Shown here: in pieces, positions 1 to 5,915 of the stretch | Numbering within the stretch: position 1 is the stretch's first letter | Layout of the letters: each line of letters opens with the position of its first letter | Source: Pyrobaculum sp. | Lineage (GTDB): Archaea; Thermoproteota; Thermoprotei; Thermoproteales; Thermoproteaceae | Reading direction: 5' to 3' | Length of the DNA stretch: 9,548 nt | Assembly: GCA_020833205.1 (NCBI GenBank) | Contig: JAJHQT010000031.1 | Coordinates: forward strand, 1-9,548 | Notes under the pieces: model-generated | Seen by the model: the letters and a program-made list of their open reading frames with translations, nothing else | What the model was told of the DNA's origin: nothing | Database searches by the model: none | Made by a program: the position numbers and the translations under genes

Positions 1-2
1 TA

Positions 3-156
3 ATCCACATCGCCGCAGTCTGCCGCTTGGACGGACACATGGGGGAATCGGGGGGGGGCCGCCCTCTTCAAGCTGGGCGGCGGGAGGCTGACGAGAAAGG
101 AGCACAAAGAGCCTGGAGAACGCGGGTCTAGGGGCAGGTTGCGACAACTGATATAA
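3..156 (+). other. Coding-like fragment broken at a G9 tract
   Basis: Not recognised. From position 3 the plus strand reads IHIAAVCRLDGHMGES up to the G run at 50-58. After the run the protein-like reading moves to a different frame (AALFKLGGGRLTRKEH), which stops at 154-156. Removing one G would join the two frames. The fragment would then be the C-terminal end of a gene that begins outside the window, converging on the minus-strand methyltransferase and overlapping it by about 29 bases. The minus strand is also open in part (HVSVQAADCGDVD, reading toward position 1), so the strand is uncertain. It could equally be non-coding. Confidence is low because only about 50 codons are visible and no family was identified. 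Confidence 0.25.
50..58. repeat. G9 mononucleotide tract
   Basis: This is a run of nine consecutive Gs, the longest homopolymer in the window. Long G/C tracts have been reported as unstable in Pyrobaculum aerophilum, in line with a lack of mismatch repair. A shorter G7 run lies at 434-440 inside the methyltransferase gene. Confidence 0.9.
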
Positions 157-616
157 TATCCTCAAAGAAGAGGTGTAGCTTGGATATTGTAGTTATGGTG
201 CACATAGCCCTTAATGCGTCTATCACGTGGTCTGCGCGTCCCAGGGAGCTGAAGGTGAGCACAACAACCCGCGGCCTGTGGGTCGTCACCCACCTCAACA
301 ACTTCGGCACTATGCCTAGGTCGTGCACCGTCGCGTCGAGAGGCTCTTCCGGTGGAAGATAGGGCAGGTTAGACACCAACACGTCGACTTTTCTAAACGC
401 CTCCGCGGCGTCGCCGCACACCACGTCCACCTCGGGGGGGCAGGATTTACAGGCCTCCGTGTCTATGTCTATCGCCACGACGTGTCTACATTTATAGAGT
501 AGGGCCTTGGCTAATAGACATGTCCCGGTCCCCACGTCGACGCAGAGGTCTCCTCTCTCAACTTCTTCCAGAGCCTCGAGAGTTTGGTAGCTGTCTTCAG
601 CTGGCGTATACGGCAT
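128..616 (-). CDS. HemK/Mtq2-like protein methyltransferase
   Basis: Predicted cytosolic SAM-dependent methyltransferase of the archaeal HemK/PrmC/Mtq2 group, which methylates the glutamine of the GGQ motif in release factor aRF1. From the ATG at 616 the protein has 162 residues. The N-terminus YTPAEDSY (3-10) is typical of the family. VDVGTGTCLL (26-35) is the glycine-rich SAM-binding motif I, and AIDID (48-52) ends the second strand. The catalytic motif is NLPY (83-86) rather than the usual NPPY; the Asn, Pro and Tyr are kept. The length is slightly short for the family. A TTG at 619 could add one residue, but the ATG is preferred because it forms TGATG with the stop of the upstream gene, suggesting translational coupling. 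A G7 (C7 in the gene) run at 434-440 encodes part of the Cys-Pro-Pro segment. Family assignment is firm; the substrate is inferred. Confidence 0.85.
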   Translation of the reverse strand: MPYTPAEDSYQTLEALEEVERGDLCVDVGTGTCLLAKALLYKCRHVVAIDIDTEACKSCPPEVDVVCGDAAEAFRKVDVLVSNLPYLPPEEPLDATVHDLGIVPKLLRWVTTHRPRVVVLTFSSLGRADHVIDALRAMCTITTISKLHLFFEDIISVVATCP

Positions 617-1413
617 CAACGGAGGGGGGCAAGGTAAAGGAGGGCGGGGACTACGTAGAAGATCAACAAGGTGCGGATAAGCGCATGTTCATAGGCGGTG
701 CCCACTTCCAGCGAGTACACCGCTGCGTACATGGTGGCTGTGAGTAACAACGTAAAGAAGAGTAACACTTGCGATAAAGTGACTAGATATGGGAACTCCC
801 ATACGCGTGCTAAGTTGACGAATGTTAAATGTGTAGCTGGGAAAAGCGCCAGTGGGGCTAAACCTACTGCGGCTTTAAACGGCGTCATCTTCCTCCCAGT
901 CAAGAAGTATGACGTTGCCACCAGAGCCGTCGCTGAGACCAGCGAGGCGGCTAAGGCATGGTGTGAGGAAAGTCCCAGCGAGAGAGGCAGATAATACCCA
1001 ACGTAGGCGACGCCTAGCAGTGCAAGTGGGGGGTTCTGTAAGGCTCCGAACACTAGGGCTACGACCCAACCTAACAAAAGAGCCGCAGCGGCCACACGTA
1101 GATAGGGAGATACGAGGAGCCACACCACCAACGGTCTCAGACCGATTACAGAGAGGAAACTCAGCGACTTCAGAGGTTCTGTTGACGATAAGATAGACGC
1201 CACCTTTCCGCCCAGCTCAGTGAGGTATACTAGAGAGTCTTCACGTCTCACCACGCCGAGGCTCTCTAACGCCGAGAGTTCAAATAAAAGAGTCGAAGCC
1301 GAGACCCCTAGTGACGACCGTAACTTCGCCAACGTCATAGGTCCCTCTCTGTGTAGTAGTAGTACTATCTCACGTCTGCGGCCCATCGCAACGCCGTAGA
1401 TAACGCGCTCCAC
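616..1413 (-). CDS. Winged-helix protein with C-terminal membrane domain
   Basis: Not assigned to a named family. The N-terminus (about residues 10-75) looks like an ArsR/MarR-type winged helix: REIVLLLHREGPMTLAKL leads into a recognition-helix region around VSASTLLFELSAL, followed by a wing. The rest is strongly hydrophobic, with about six predicted membrane segments near 93-123, 129-147, 152-172, 180-200, 208-233 and 245-262. The architecture suggests a membrane-anchored transcription factor or sensor; the signal is unknown. The GTG at 1413 is chosen because it lies about 22 bp from the TATA-like element at 1430-1440. GTG 1425 would be only about 10 bp from that box, and ATG 1386 is a shorter alternative. 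The gene is first in an operon with the methyltransferase (1-base overlap) and is divergent from psmA. Confidence 0.75.
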   Translation of the reverse strand: MERVIYGVAMGRRREIVLLLHREGPMTLAKLRSSLGVSASTLLFELSALESLGVVRREDSLVYLTELGGKVASILSSTEPLKSLSFLSVIGLRPLVVWLLVSPYLRVAAAALLLGWVVALVFGALQNPPLALLGVAYVGYYLPLSLGLSSHHALAASLVSATALVATSYFLTGRKMTPFKAAVGLAPLALFPATHLTFVNLARVWEFPYLVTLSQVLLFFTLLLTATMYAAVYSLEVGTAYEHALIRTLLIFYVVPALLYLAPLR

Positions 1414-1429
1414 GGAAAAACCCACCGAG

Positions 1430-1440
1430 TTTATAATATT
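1430..1440 (-). promoter_or_regulatory. TATA-like element for the winged-helix membrane gene
   Basis: On the minus strand this reads AATATTATAAA. It is centred about 22 bp before the GTG at 1413, the spacing expected for a leaderless archaeal transcript. Confidence 0.55.
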
Positions 1441-1463
1441 ACCGCAAAGGAGGCCGATGCTAC

Positions 1464-1478
1464 TTAGCCTATGGCTAA
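1464..1478. repeat. Inverted repeat TTAGCC-TAT-GGCTAA
   Basis: A perfect 6-bp inverted repeat with a 3-bp spacer, centred about 27 bp upstream of the psmA TATA centre, in the divergent region shared with the winged-helix membrane gene. Position and symmetry fit an operator for a dimeric regulator, possibly the adjacent wHTH protein. That link is inference only. Confidence 0.45.
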
Positions 1479-1493
1479 CTGTCGGCAGTCACA

Positions 1494-1502
1494 TTTTTAA
1501 AA
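1494..1502 (+). promoter_or_regulatory. psmA TATA box
   Basis: TTTTTAAAA is centred about 23 bp before the ATG at 1521. No Shine-Dalgarno sequence directly precedes that ATG, which fits a leaderless mRNA. Confidence 0.7.
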
Positions 1503-1520
1503 TCACATCTTGGCTTGCCT

Positions 1521-2246
1521 ATGTTTCCACCAGCCATGGCGGGCTACGACAGGGCTATAACAATATTCTCGCCGGAGGGCAAGATCTACCAAGTTGAATA
1601 CGCCGGCGAGGCGGTTAAGAGGGGCTGGCCCACAGTAGGCGTAAAGTGTAGAAGCGGCGTCGTGCTTGCGGCTGAGAAGAGGAAGATATCCGCGTTGTTT
1701 GACCCCTCTTCGCTTGAGAAGATTTATCTCATTGACGAACACGTGGCGGCTTCGCCCTCCGGCTTGTTAGCCGACGCGAGGATTTTAATCGACTACGCCA
1801 GAGACGTGTCGTTGAGCCATAGGTTTATCTACGACGAGCCCATCGACGTTGAGTTTCTCACTAAGGCCATCTGCAACTTGAAGCAACAGTACACCCAGTT
1901 CGGCGGCGCGAGGCCGTTCGGCGTCGCTCTCATAGTGGCGGGCATAGATAGACACGGCGCCCGTCTCTTCCAGACAGACCCCTCCGGCGTCTACATCGGC
2001 TACTTCGCCACGGCGATAGGCGCCGAGTCTGGAACCATTATGGAGTACCTAGAGAAGAACTATAGATACGACTTAGAGATGGGCGAATGTGTTGAATTAG
2101 CCGTGAAGGCGTTGGCCTCCGCCGTAGAGATCACAGACGCCAGCATCATAGAGGTGGCCTACGCCACGGTCGACGAGAAGAAGATGAAAAAGATGACGCC
2201 GGAAGAGGTGGCGGCGCTGGCGGCAAAGTTGCCTAAAAAGACTTAA
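1521..2246 (+). CDS. psmA: Proteasome subunit alpha
   Basis: Alpha subunit of the archaeal 20S proteasome. It forms the outer heptameric rings, gates substrate entry into the beta-ring chamber, and docks ATPases such as PAN through its N-terminal tail and surface pockets. The protein has 241 residues, normal for the family. The alpha signature GYDRAITIFSPEGKIYQVEY lies at about residues 8-27, followed by EAVKRG. The N-terminal catalytic Thr of beta subunits is absent, as expected. Later conserved segments are GGARPFGVALIVAG (128-141) and TDPSGVY (152-158). ATG 1521 is preferred over the in-frame TTG 1515 because of TATA spacing and the family N-terminus; ATG 1536 is less likely. The stop overlaps the stop of the convergent minus-strand gene by four bases. 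No beta subunit is present here. Confidence 0.97.
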   Translation: MFPPAMAGYDRAITIFSPEGKIYQVEYAGEAVKRGWPTVGVKCRSGVVLAAEKRKISALFDPSSLEKIYLIDEHVAASPSGLLADARILIDYARDVSLSHRFIYDEPIDVEFLTKAICNLKQQYTQFGGARPFGVALIVAGIDRHGARLFQTDPSGVYIGYFATAIGAESGTIMEYLEKNYRYDLEMGECVELAVKALASAVEITDASIIEVAYATVDEKKMKKMTPEEVAALAAKLPKKT

Positions 2247-2584
2247 CAAAATCTTAACAACGTAGCCAGTTCTCTTATAAGCTCGCCCGGCGTCTTCCCC
2301 GCCTTGAAGATGGAGGTAGATATATAAAGTTTGTTGTTTTCTAGTCTTGTGTAGTCGCCGTATCCCGACTTCTTTACAGTCTCCTCTAGGCATCTAGCGT
2401 CTACGCCGTCTACGATACACGTCACCTCCTTGCCTTCGCCGTATTCCATGTCGCACTCTAACAACGCCTTGTTGCTCTGAACTACGTAAATGCTCACGAC
2501 AGCGGCGTCTTGCTGGTTTATAAACTTAAGTTCATAACGCTCCGTGACGTGCCCAGTCGCTACGTTGATTGCACGCGTATACAT
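2243..2584 (-). CDS. Hypothetical protein, 113 aa
   Basis: Not recognised. The ATG at 2584 gives 113 residues; a TTG at 2608 would add eight. The sequence looks like a small soluble alpha/beta protein: strand-rich at the start (RYELKF, AVVSIYVV), then a helix (DARCLEETVKKSG), a strand (KLYISTSIF) and a C-terminal helix (TPGELIRELATLL). It has four cysteines (44, 56, 65, 113), which could form disulfides. No signal peptide or membrane segment is visible. It converges on psmA with a 4-base stop overlap. Its start lies inside the divergent RNA-binding gene, giving a 41-base head-to-head overlap. A role near the proteasome/exosome cluster cannot be assigned from sequence alone. Confidence 0.65.
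   Translation of the reverse strand: MYTRAINVATGHVTERYELKFINQQDAAVVSIYVVQSNKALLECDMEYGEGKEVTCIVDGVDARCLEETVKKSGYGDYTRLENNKLYISTSIFKAGKTPGELIRELATLLRFC
2517..2524 (+). promoter_or_regulatory. TATA box for the RNA-binding protein gene
   Basis: TTTATAAA is centred about 23 bp before the GTG at 2544, the same spacing as at psmA. It lies inside the coding region of the opposite-strand gene, and it supports GTG 2544 over the TTG at 2565. Confidence 0.6.
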
Positions 2585-2960
2585 ACACGCCACAGAGGAT
2601 CCTGACAAGGTAATAAAGGCGTTGAGAAACGTAGTTGAGGGGCCTTATGTGTTGAGAAGCACACGGGGGCATCACGGCAATGTTATACACATAGTCGAGG
2701 TTAAGCTGACGGAGTGTGACGCATACGAGGTCTTGAAGTCCATAGTGGCTAAGCTGGACGACGTCGAGTTCGTCCTTATGTTGTCAGGAATCGAGGAGAC
2801 GAGACTTTATGTGAAGTTTGATAAACAACAGGCATATCGAGGTTTGTTAAAGGTCTCGCATGGAGACGATGTGGTGTACGTCGAAGTTAGAGGGAGGTCC
2901 GTCGCCATAGACGATATGCGGAGATTTATAACCTCTTTAAGAGAAGCATTAAAAAGATAG
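2544..2960 (+). CDS. Predicted RNA-binding protein, PF01877/COG1325 type
   Basis: A 138-residue protein resembling the archaeal RNA-binding family (PF01877, COG1325), long predicted to be exosome-associated because of its place in the exosome superoperon. Visible hallmarks are the N-terminal strand and acidic turn RVYIHATEDPDKV (11-23) and the GHHGN motif (42-46) followed by a hydrophobic strand. Next come a helical segment (DAYEVLKSIVAKL), a strand (EFVLMLSG) and a basic C-terminal helix (DDMRRFITSLREALKR). The GTG at 2544 is chosen from TATA spacing. The TTG at 2565 would remove seven residues without touching the conserved part. The next gene follows after 14 bases. The biochemical role is predicted from context, not shown. 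Confidence 0.75.
   Translation: MTCPVATLIARVYIHATEDPDKVIKALRNVVEGPYVLRSTRGHHGNVIHIVEVKLTECDAYEVLKSIVAKLDDVEFVLMLSGIEETRLYVKFDKQQAYRGLLKVSHGDDVVYVEVRGRSVAIDDMRRFITSLREALKR
2611..2618 (-). promoter_or_regulatory. Weak TATA-like element for the 113-aa gene
   Basis: On the minus strand this reads CTTTATTA, about 30 bp before the ATG at 2584. It lies inside the plus-strand RNA-binding gene. The match and spacing are weaker than those of the other promoters here. Confidence 0.3.
2949..2955 (+). promoter_or_regulatory. Possible internal TATA element
   Basis: TTAAAAA at the end of the RNA-binding gene is centred 23 bp before the ATG at 2975. It could give the downstream small gene its own leaderless transcript, although the 14-base gap also allows co-transcription. 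Confidence 0.35.
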
Positions 2961-2974
2961 AGATTCGCCTCGGT

Positions 2975-3199
2975 ATGGAGCGTTTACCTGAAGATGTGGT
3001 AAAGAGACTCAGGGAGCTTGTTCAGGAGATGGAGGGCCTGGGCGCTAGGTCTATCATGAACTACGTCCTCTACGAGTTCGAAGTGGGAGGGCCCTCTCTC
3101 GAGACGTTGGAGGAGGCTGAGCAAATGGCGAAACGCGAGATGGAAGAATTAAAAGAGGTTTTGAAGATCTTAGGCGAATTGAAAAGTCTGGTGACGTAG
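2975..3199 (+). CDS. Small helical protein, probably truncated by a frameshift
   Basis: Not recognised. The open frame gives 74 residues: a helix (PEDVVKRLRELVQEMEGL), a short strand-like segment (NYVLYEFEVGG), then a long charged, possibly coiled-coil helix (about residues 43-72) rich in Glu, Lys and Leu. Immediately after the stop, another frame encodes a convincing protein segment with no start codon (see 3178-3321). One extra A in the AAAA run at 3182-3185 would join them into a 115-residue protein, passing from Leu-Lys70 into Lys-Ser-Gly-Asp-Val. The visible gene may therefore be the N-terminal part of a longer one. The start is the ATG 14 bases after the RNA-binding gene, suggesting an operon. 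No function is proposed. Confidence 0.6.
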   Translation: MERLPEDVVKRLRELVQEMEGLGARSIMNYVLYEFEVGGPSLETLEEAEQMAKREMEELKEVLKILGELKSLVT

Positions 3200-3321
3200 A
3201 CGTATATTTTACGTTTACGGCAGAAAGCCTTTGGGAGGGGTTAGAGCACCTAGACTGCTTTGCCCACTTTGCCGACCTCGCAGAAGCCGTAGTGAGGTGG
3301 CTGGAGGAGACGAGGCGGTAA
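3178..3321 (+). pseudogene. Second half of the split small gene
   Basis: A frame open from 3121 to the TAA at 3319-3321 encodes a plausible protein tail: DVDVYFTFTAES (two strands), then two helices including LEHLDCFAHFADLAEAVVRWLEE. This frame contains no ATG, GTG or TTG upstream of the coding segment; only an ATT at 3178 is available. Protein-like composition without a start suggests a frameshifted continuation of the gene at 2975 (-1 relative to it), a programmed -1 shift at the A-rich site near 3182, a sequencing error, or a non-standard start. Which of these holds cannot be decided from the window. Confidence 0.5.
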
Positions 3322-3348
3322 GGAGGAAATGTAGCCTGTAGATCTGGG

Positions 3349-4272
3349 TCAGAGCTTTATCTCTACTATGGATTTGTTAGATAAGTCTAGCCAGTCTATC
3401 ACTTCTTCGTTGTGAATTTCCGCAATTAGCTTAGTGTGCTTTTGTCTCAAGAGCGTCGTCAAGACCTCCGCGGTCTTTCGTGTTAGGCAATAGTCGAAGT
3501 TATCCACTAGAAGAAGGTCTGGCTTGAGTTCAAGTGCGGTGGCTATGACTAAGAAGCTCTTAATTGAACATGGGGCCTTGAAGAGCGGCATCTTGAGGTC
3601 TCTTGTGGAGATGAGTACGCCTATCTTGCCGGGCTTGGCTAGTCCCACTGATACTGAGAAGCCGAGTTTCCTGAGGGCGGTCCTTATTGAGTCGTATGAC
3701 GTGGGTTTGTGTAGAGATAGGTACGAGAGGATTCCTGGCAAGTTTCTGCCGTGGCGATCTAACGACGTCAGTTGTCTTGTGTTTGCGTCTATGAGGGATC
3801 TAGGGTTTAGGTAAGGCCCTAGTATCTGTGTCTTGACGCCGAGTCTCTTCTTAGCCACAGCTATAAGTTTATTTAGACGTTCTATGTCCTCTTCGGCAAC
3901 TACAGACACGTGTTCTTCCGTCTTCACCTCCGGCATTATGACGTCGGCCGACGTCACGGCCATGTCTATCGGCTTTATTACTCTATGGGCAGGCTTGGCT
4001 GGTATGTATTCAAACACGACCTCCTCGCCCTTTACAGAGACACTTTGTCTCACACGTCCTTTGCTTACGACGATGGAATATGACACATCTCCACTTTGCA
4101 TATAGAGACTCCAGTCTTTGCCTAATCGAGGCAGTCTCTTGCCGATATTTGAAATGACTTGATGTAGGATCTCTAGGAAAAGAGACTTGCCGGTCCCCAC
4201 GAGGAGGGTGGCCTCTGCGAGACGGACAGAAGCTCTCTTACCCGCCGTCCCAATCTCTACGTATTCCACCAT
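3349..4272 (-). CDS. P-loop ATPase-like protein with degenerate motifs
   Basis: A 307-residue soluble protein laid out like an ABC/AAA_21-type P-loop ATPase. The Walker A region is TLLVGTGKSLFLEIL, with GTGKS at 26-30. The first glycine of GxxxxGK(S/T) is replaced by Leu, as if two or three residues were missing from a GPxGTGKS loop. The Walker B-like strand DLLLVDNFDYCL has Asp at 257, but Asn (258) where a catalytic Glu is expected. The segment before it (SIKSFLVIATALEL) sits where the ABC signature would be, but lacks the signature itself. IAEIH (283-287) may be the switch histidine. ATP binding is plausible; hydrolysis is doubtful. The ATG at 4272 lies 26 bp from a minus-strand TATA box. 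The gene is divergent from the ThiN regulator with a 38-bp gap. Specific function unknown. Confidence 0.7.
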   Translation of the reverse strand: MVEYVEIGTAGKRASVRLAEATLLVGTGKSLFLEILHQVISNIGKRLPRLGKDWSLYMQSGDVSYSIVVSKGRVRQSVSVKGEEVVFEYIPAKPAHRVIKPIDMAVTSADVIMPEVKTEEHVSVVAEEDIERLNKLIAVAKKRLGVKTQILGPYLNPRSLIDANTRQLTSLDRHGRNLPGILSYLSLHKPTSYDSIRTALRKLGFSVSVGLAKPGKIGVLISTRDLKMPLFKAPCSIKSFLVIATALELKPDLLLVDNFDYCLTRKTAEVLTTLLRQKHTKLIAEIHNEEVIDWLDLSNKSIVEIKL

Positions 4273-4284
4273 GGCGGCTAAACT

Positions 4285-4291
4285 CTAAATA
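4285..4291 (+). promoter_or_regulatory. TATA box for the HTH-ThiN regulator
   Basis: CTAAATA is centred 23 bp before the GTG at 4311. The stronger-looking TATTAAAAT at 4294-4302 is only 13 bp away and fits the opposite gene better. Confidence 0.5.
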
Positions 4292-4293
4292 CG

Positions 4294-4302
4294 TATTAAA
4301 AT
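4294..4302 (-). promoter_or_regulatory. TATA box for the ATPase-like gene
   Basis: On the minus strand this reads ATTTTAATA, centred 26 bp before the ATG at 4272. It lies beyond the TATA box of the divergent gene, so the two core promoters are interleaved. Confidence 0.5.
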
Positions 4303-4310
4303 GTAGGTCT

Positions 4311-5183
4311 GTGTTGCCGCTTGAGTTTGTCGTTGAGATATTCATTTCGCCTCTAAAAGGCTTCATAGCTCATGAACTGGCTGAGAGGGGTTATTCTCAG
4401 AGTCGCATTGGTCAGTTGCTGGGGATTTCGCAACCAGCCGTAAGCGCCTATTTGAAAACCCCCAAGGCTCACTACGAGGAGAAACTGCTCAAAGTATTGG
4501 AGAGACGGGAGCTAGAGGGCTTGAGGAGGTCCATATTGGCGCTTGTGGATTCTGTGGCCGTGGACGAGGTGATTCGCTACATAAACAACTACGCAGTGGC
4601 TCTTCTATCTTCTCTAAGACTGTGTCCGCTTCACAGAGCGGCGTATCCCGCATTACAAGTTTGTGAGATTTGTAGAGACTTGGTGGTATACACCGAGACC
4701 GCCAGGAAGGTAGAGTTAGGTTTTGAGATTCTGAGGAGATGTCAAAACTGTTATAGGCTCATACCCAAGGTTTTGATGAACATAGTAGAGCTGGGGCCAG
4801 AAGGCGGCGTCGGCTTCCCCGGGAGAGTATACGTAGAGGGGGATCAAATAGTGGCCAGAGGCAGACCACGGCCCGGCGGTTCGCGGTTTTTGGCGACGTT
4901 GGTGGGAGAGGTGAACAAGCTGCGTCCAGAGATAAAGGCGGTTGCCAACATAGCATACGTCGCTAAGGAGTGCGTCAAGAGAAAGATGACTGTGGCCGAG
5001 GTGGGGCCTAGCAACAGCGAGGAGGAGATCGTGCATAATATCACTGCCGCATTTAAGAGCGGAGTGTTCGACGTAGTCTACGACTCGGGAGGCAGAGGCG
5101 TGGAGCCCAACGCCTATGTGTTTGGAACCGACGCCGTAGACGTCGTCACGAAGATCATAGAGGTGGCTAAATGTCTAGAATAA
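4311..5183 (+). CDS. ThiR-type regulator: HTH plus ThiN-like domain
   Basis: A 290-residue protein with an N-terminal XRE-like helix-turn-helix (about 29-50: SQSRIGQLLGISQPAVSAYL). A middle region carries cysteine pairs (C105 with H108, C118/C121, C144/C147) that may bind zinc. The C-terminal part is ThiN-like (about 152-288), with the family-type ending FDVVYDSGGRGVEPNAYVFG. ThiN is a thiamine-phosphate synthase fold. In archaeal ThiR proteins it is fused to an HTH and is thought to sense thiamine phosphates and control thiamine genes. This protein has no ThiD domain, so regulation is more likely than catalysis. The GTG at 4311 is supported by the TATA box at 4285-4291; TTG 4314 is also possible. 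It is divergent from the ATPase gene and is followed, after 33 bp holding a promoter, by SBDS. No thiamine gene is nearby. Confidence 0.8.
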   Translation: MLPLEFVVEIFISPLKGFIAHELAERGYSQSRIGQLLGISQPAVSAYLKTPKAHYEEKLLKVLERRELEGLRRSILALVDSVAVDEVIRYINNYAVALLSSLRLCPLHRAAYPALQVCEICRDLVVYTETARKVELGFEILRRCQNCYRLIPKVLMNIVELGPEGGVGFPGRVYVEGDQIVARGRPRPGGSRFLATLVGEVNKLRPEIKAVANIAYVAKECVKRKMTVAEVGPSNSEEEIVHNITAAFKSGVFDVVYDSGGRGVEPNAYVFGTDAVDVVTKIIEVAKCLE

Positions 5184-5190
5184 CTAAAGA

Positions 5191-5198
5191 TATAAATA
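5191..5198 (+). promoter_or_regulatory. TATA box of the SBDS-exosome operon
   Basis: TATAAATA, the best TATA match in the window, is centred about 22-23 bp before the SBDS ATG at 5217. It probably drives SBDS-rrp4-rrp41-rrp42 as a leaderless polycistronic transcript. Confidence 0.75.
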
Positions 5199-5216
5199 CG
5201 TCCAGAGAGCTAGGCA

Positions 5217-5915
5217 ATGACCAAGAAGATCGCCGTCGCCAAGCTTGACAAGGGGGGAGAACACTTCGAGATCCTAATAGACCCCGATGCGGCGCTTGAG
5301 TTTAAGATGGGTAAAACTCTCGGTATCGACAAAATCCTAATCCACGAAGAGGTCTATAAGGACGCTAAGAAGGGCCTCCGCGCCTCTGAGCAAGCTTTGA
5401 AGAAGGTATTCGGCACGACAGACGTCAAAAAAATCGCCGAGGTGATAATCAGAGAGGGAGAAATCCCGCTTACCTCGGAGCAGAGGAAGAAGCTTATTGA
5501 TGACAAGAAGAGGCAGATTGTGGAGTGGATCTCGCGCAACTGCATAGACGTGAGGACAAAAACGCCTGTGCCTCCTCAGAGGGTGGAGAACGCCCTTGAA
5601 CAAGCCAGGGTGTCTATAGACCCCTTTAAGTCTGTAGAAGAGCAGGTACAAGAAATTTTAAAAGAGCTCCAGAGGGTGTTGCCGATTAAGGTTGCCACGG
5701 CTAGAGTCGCCGTGTCGGTATCGTCCACCTACGCCCAGAAGGTCAAGGGGCTTGTTGCGAAGATGGCTAAGATCGTCAACGAGAGATACAGGAGTGATGG
5801 GTCATGGGAGGCAGTGTTGGAGCTACCTGCAGGTCTTCAAGACGTCTTGATCTCCAGAGTCAACGACGTCACACATGGAGACGTAGATATAAGGATTATT
5901 GAGATTGTGTACTGA
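5217..5915 (+). CDS. Ribosome maturation protein SBDS homolog
   Basis: Archaeal ortholog of SBDS/Sdo1. In eukaryotes this protein works with EFL1 to release the anti-association factor eIF6 from the 60S subunit. The 232 residues match archaeal family length. Domain I (about 1-87) contains KGGEHFEILIDPDAALEF and ends near GEIPLTSEQR, a typical SBDS block. Domain II (about 88-165) is helical and carries DVRTKTPVPPQRVENAL and DPFK. Domain III (about 166-232) is ferredoxin-like, ending in GDVDIRIIEIV. The ATG is fixed by the TATA spacing. The stop overlaps the rrp4 ATG by one base (TGATG, 5913-5917). Adjacency to rrp4 is a conserved archaeal arrangement linking ribosome biogenesis to the exosome. 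Confidence 0.96.
   Translation: MTKKIAVAKLDKGGEHFEILIDPDAALEFKMGKTLGIDKILIHEEVYKDAKKGLRASEQALKKVFGTTDVKKIAEVIIREGEIPLTSEQRKKLIDDKKRQIVEWISRNCIDVRTKTPVPPQRVENALEQARVSIDPFKSVEEQVQEILKELQRVLPIKVATARVAVSVSSTYAQKVKGLVAKMAKIVNERYRSDGSWEAVLELPAGLQDVLISRVNDVTHGDVDIRIIEIVY

Noticed and set aside
963..975. GAGGAAAGTCCC, resembling conserved region I of RNase P RNA
   Set aside because: It lies in the middle of a good minus-strand membrane-protein gene, and no other RNase P core elements were found around it.
1448..1597. AGGAGG followed by an ATG at 1457 opening a short hydrophobic reading frame
   Set aside because: The frame overlaps psmA out of frame and ends inside it. Genes here do not rely on Shine-Dalgarno sequences.
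3321..3334. AGGAGG directly followed by ATG TAG
   Set aside because: It is a start codon followed at once by a stop, so nothing is encoded; it is probably a chance match in purine-rich sequence.
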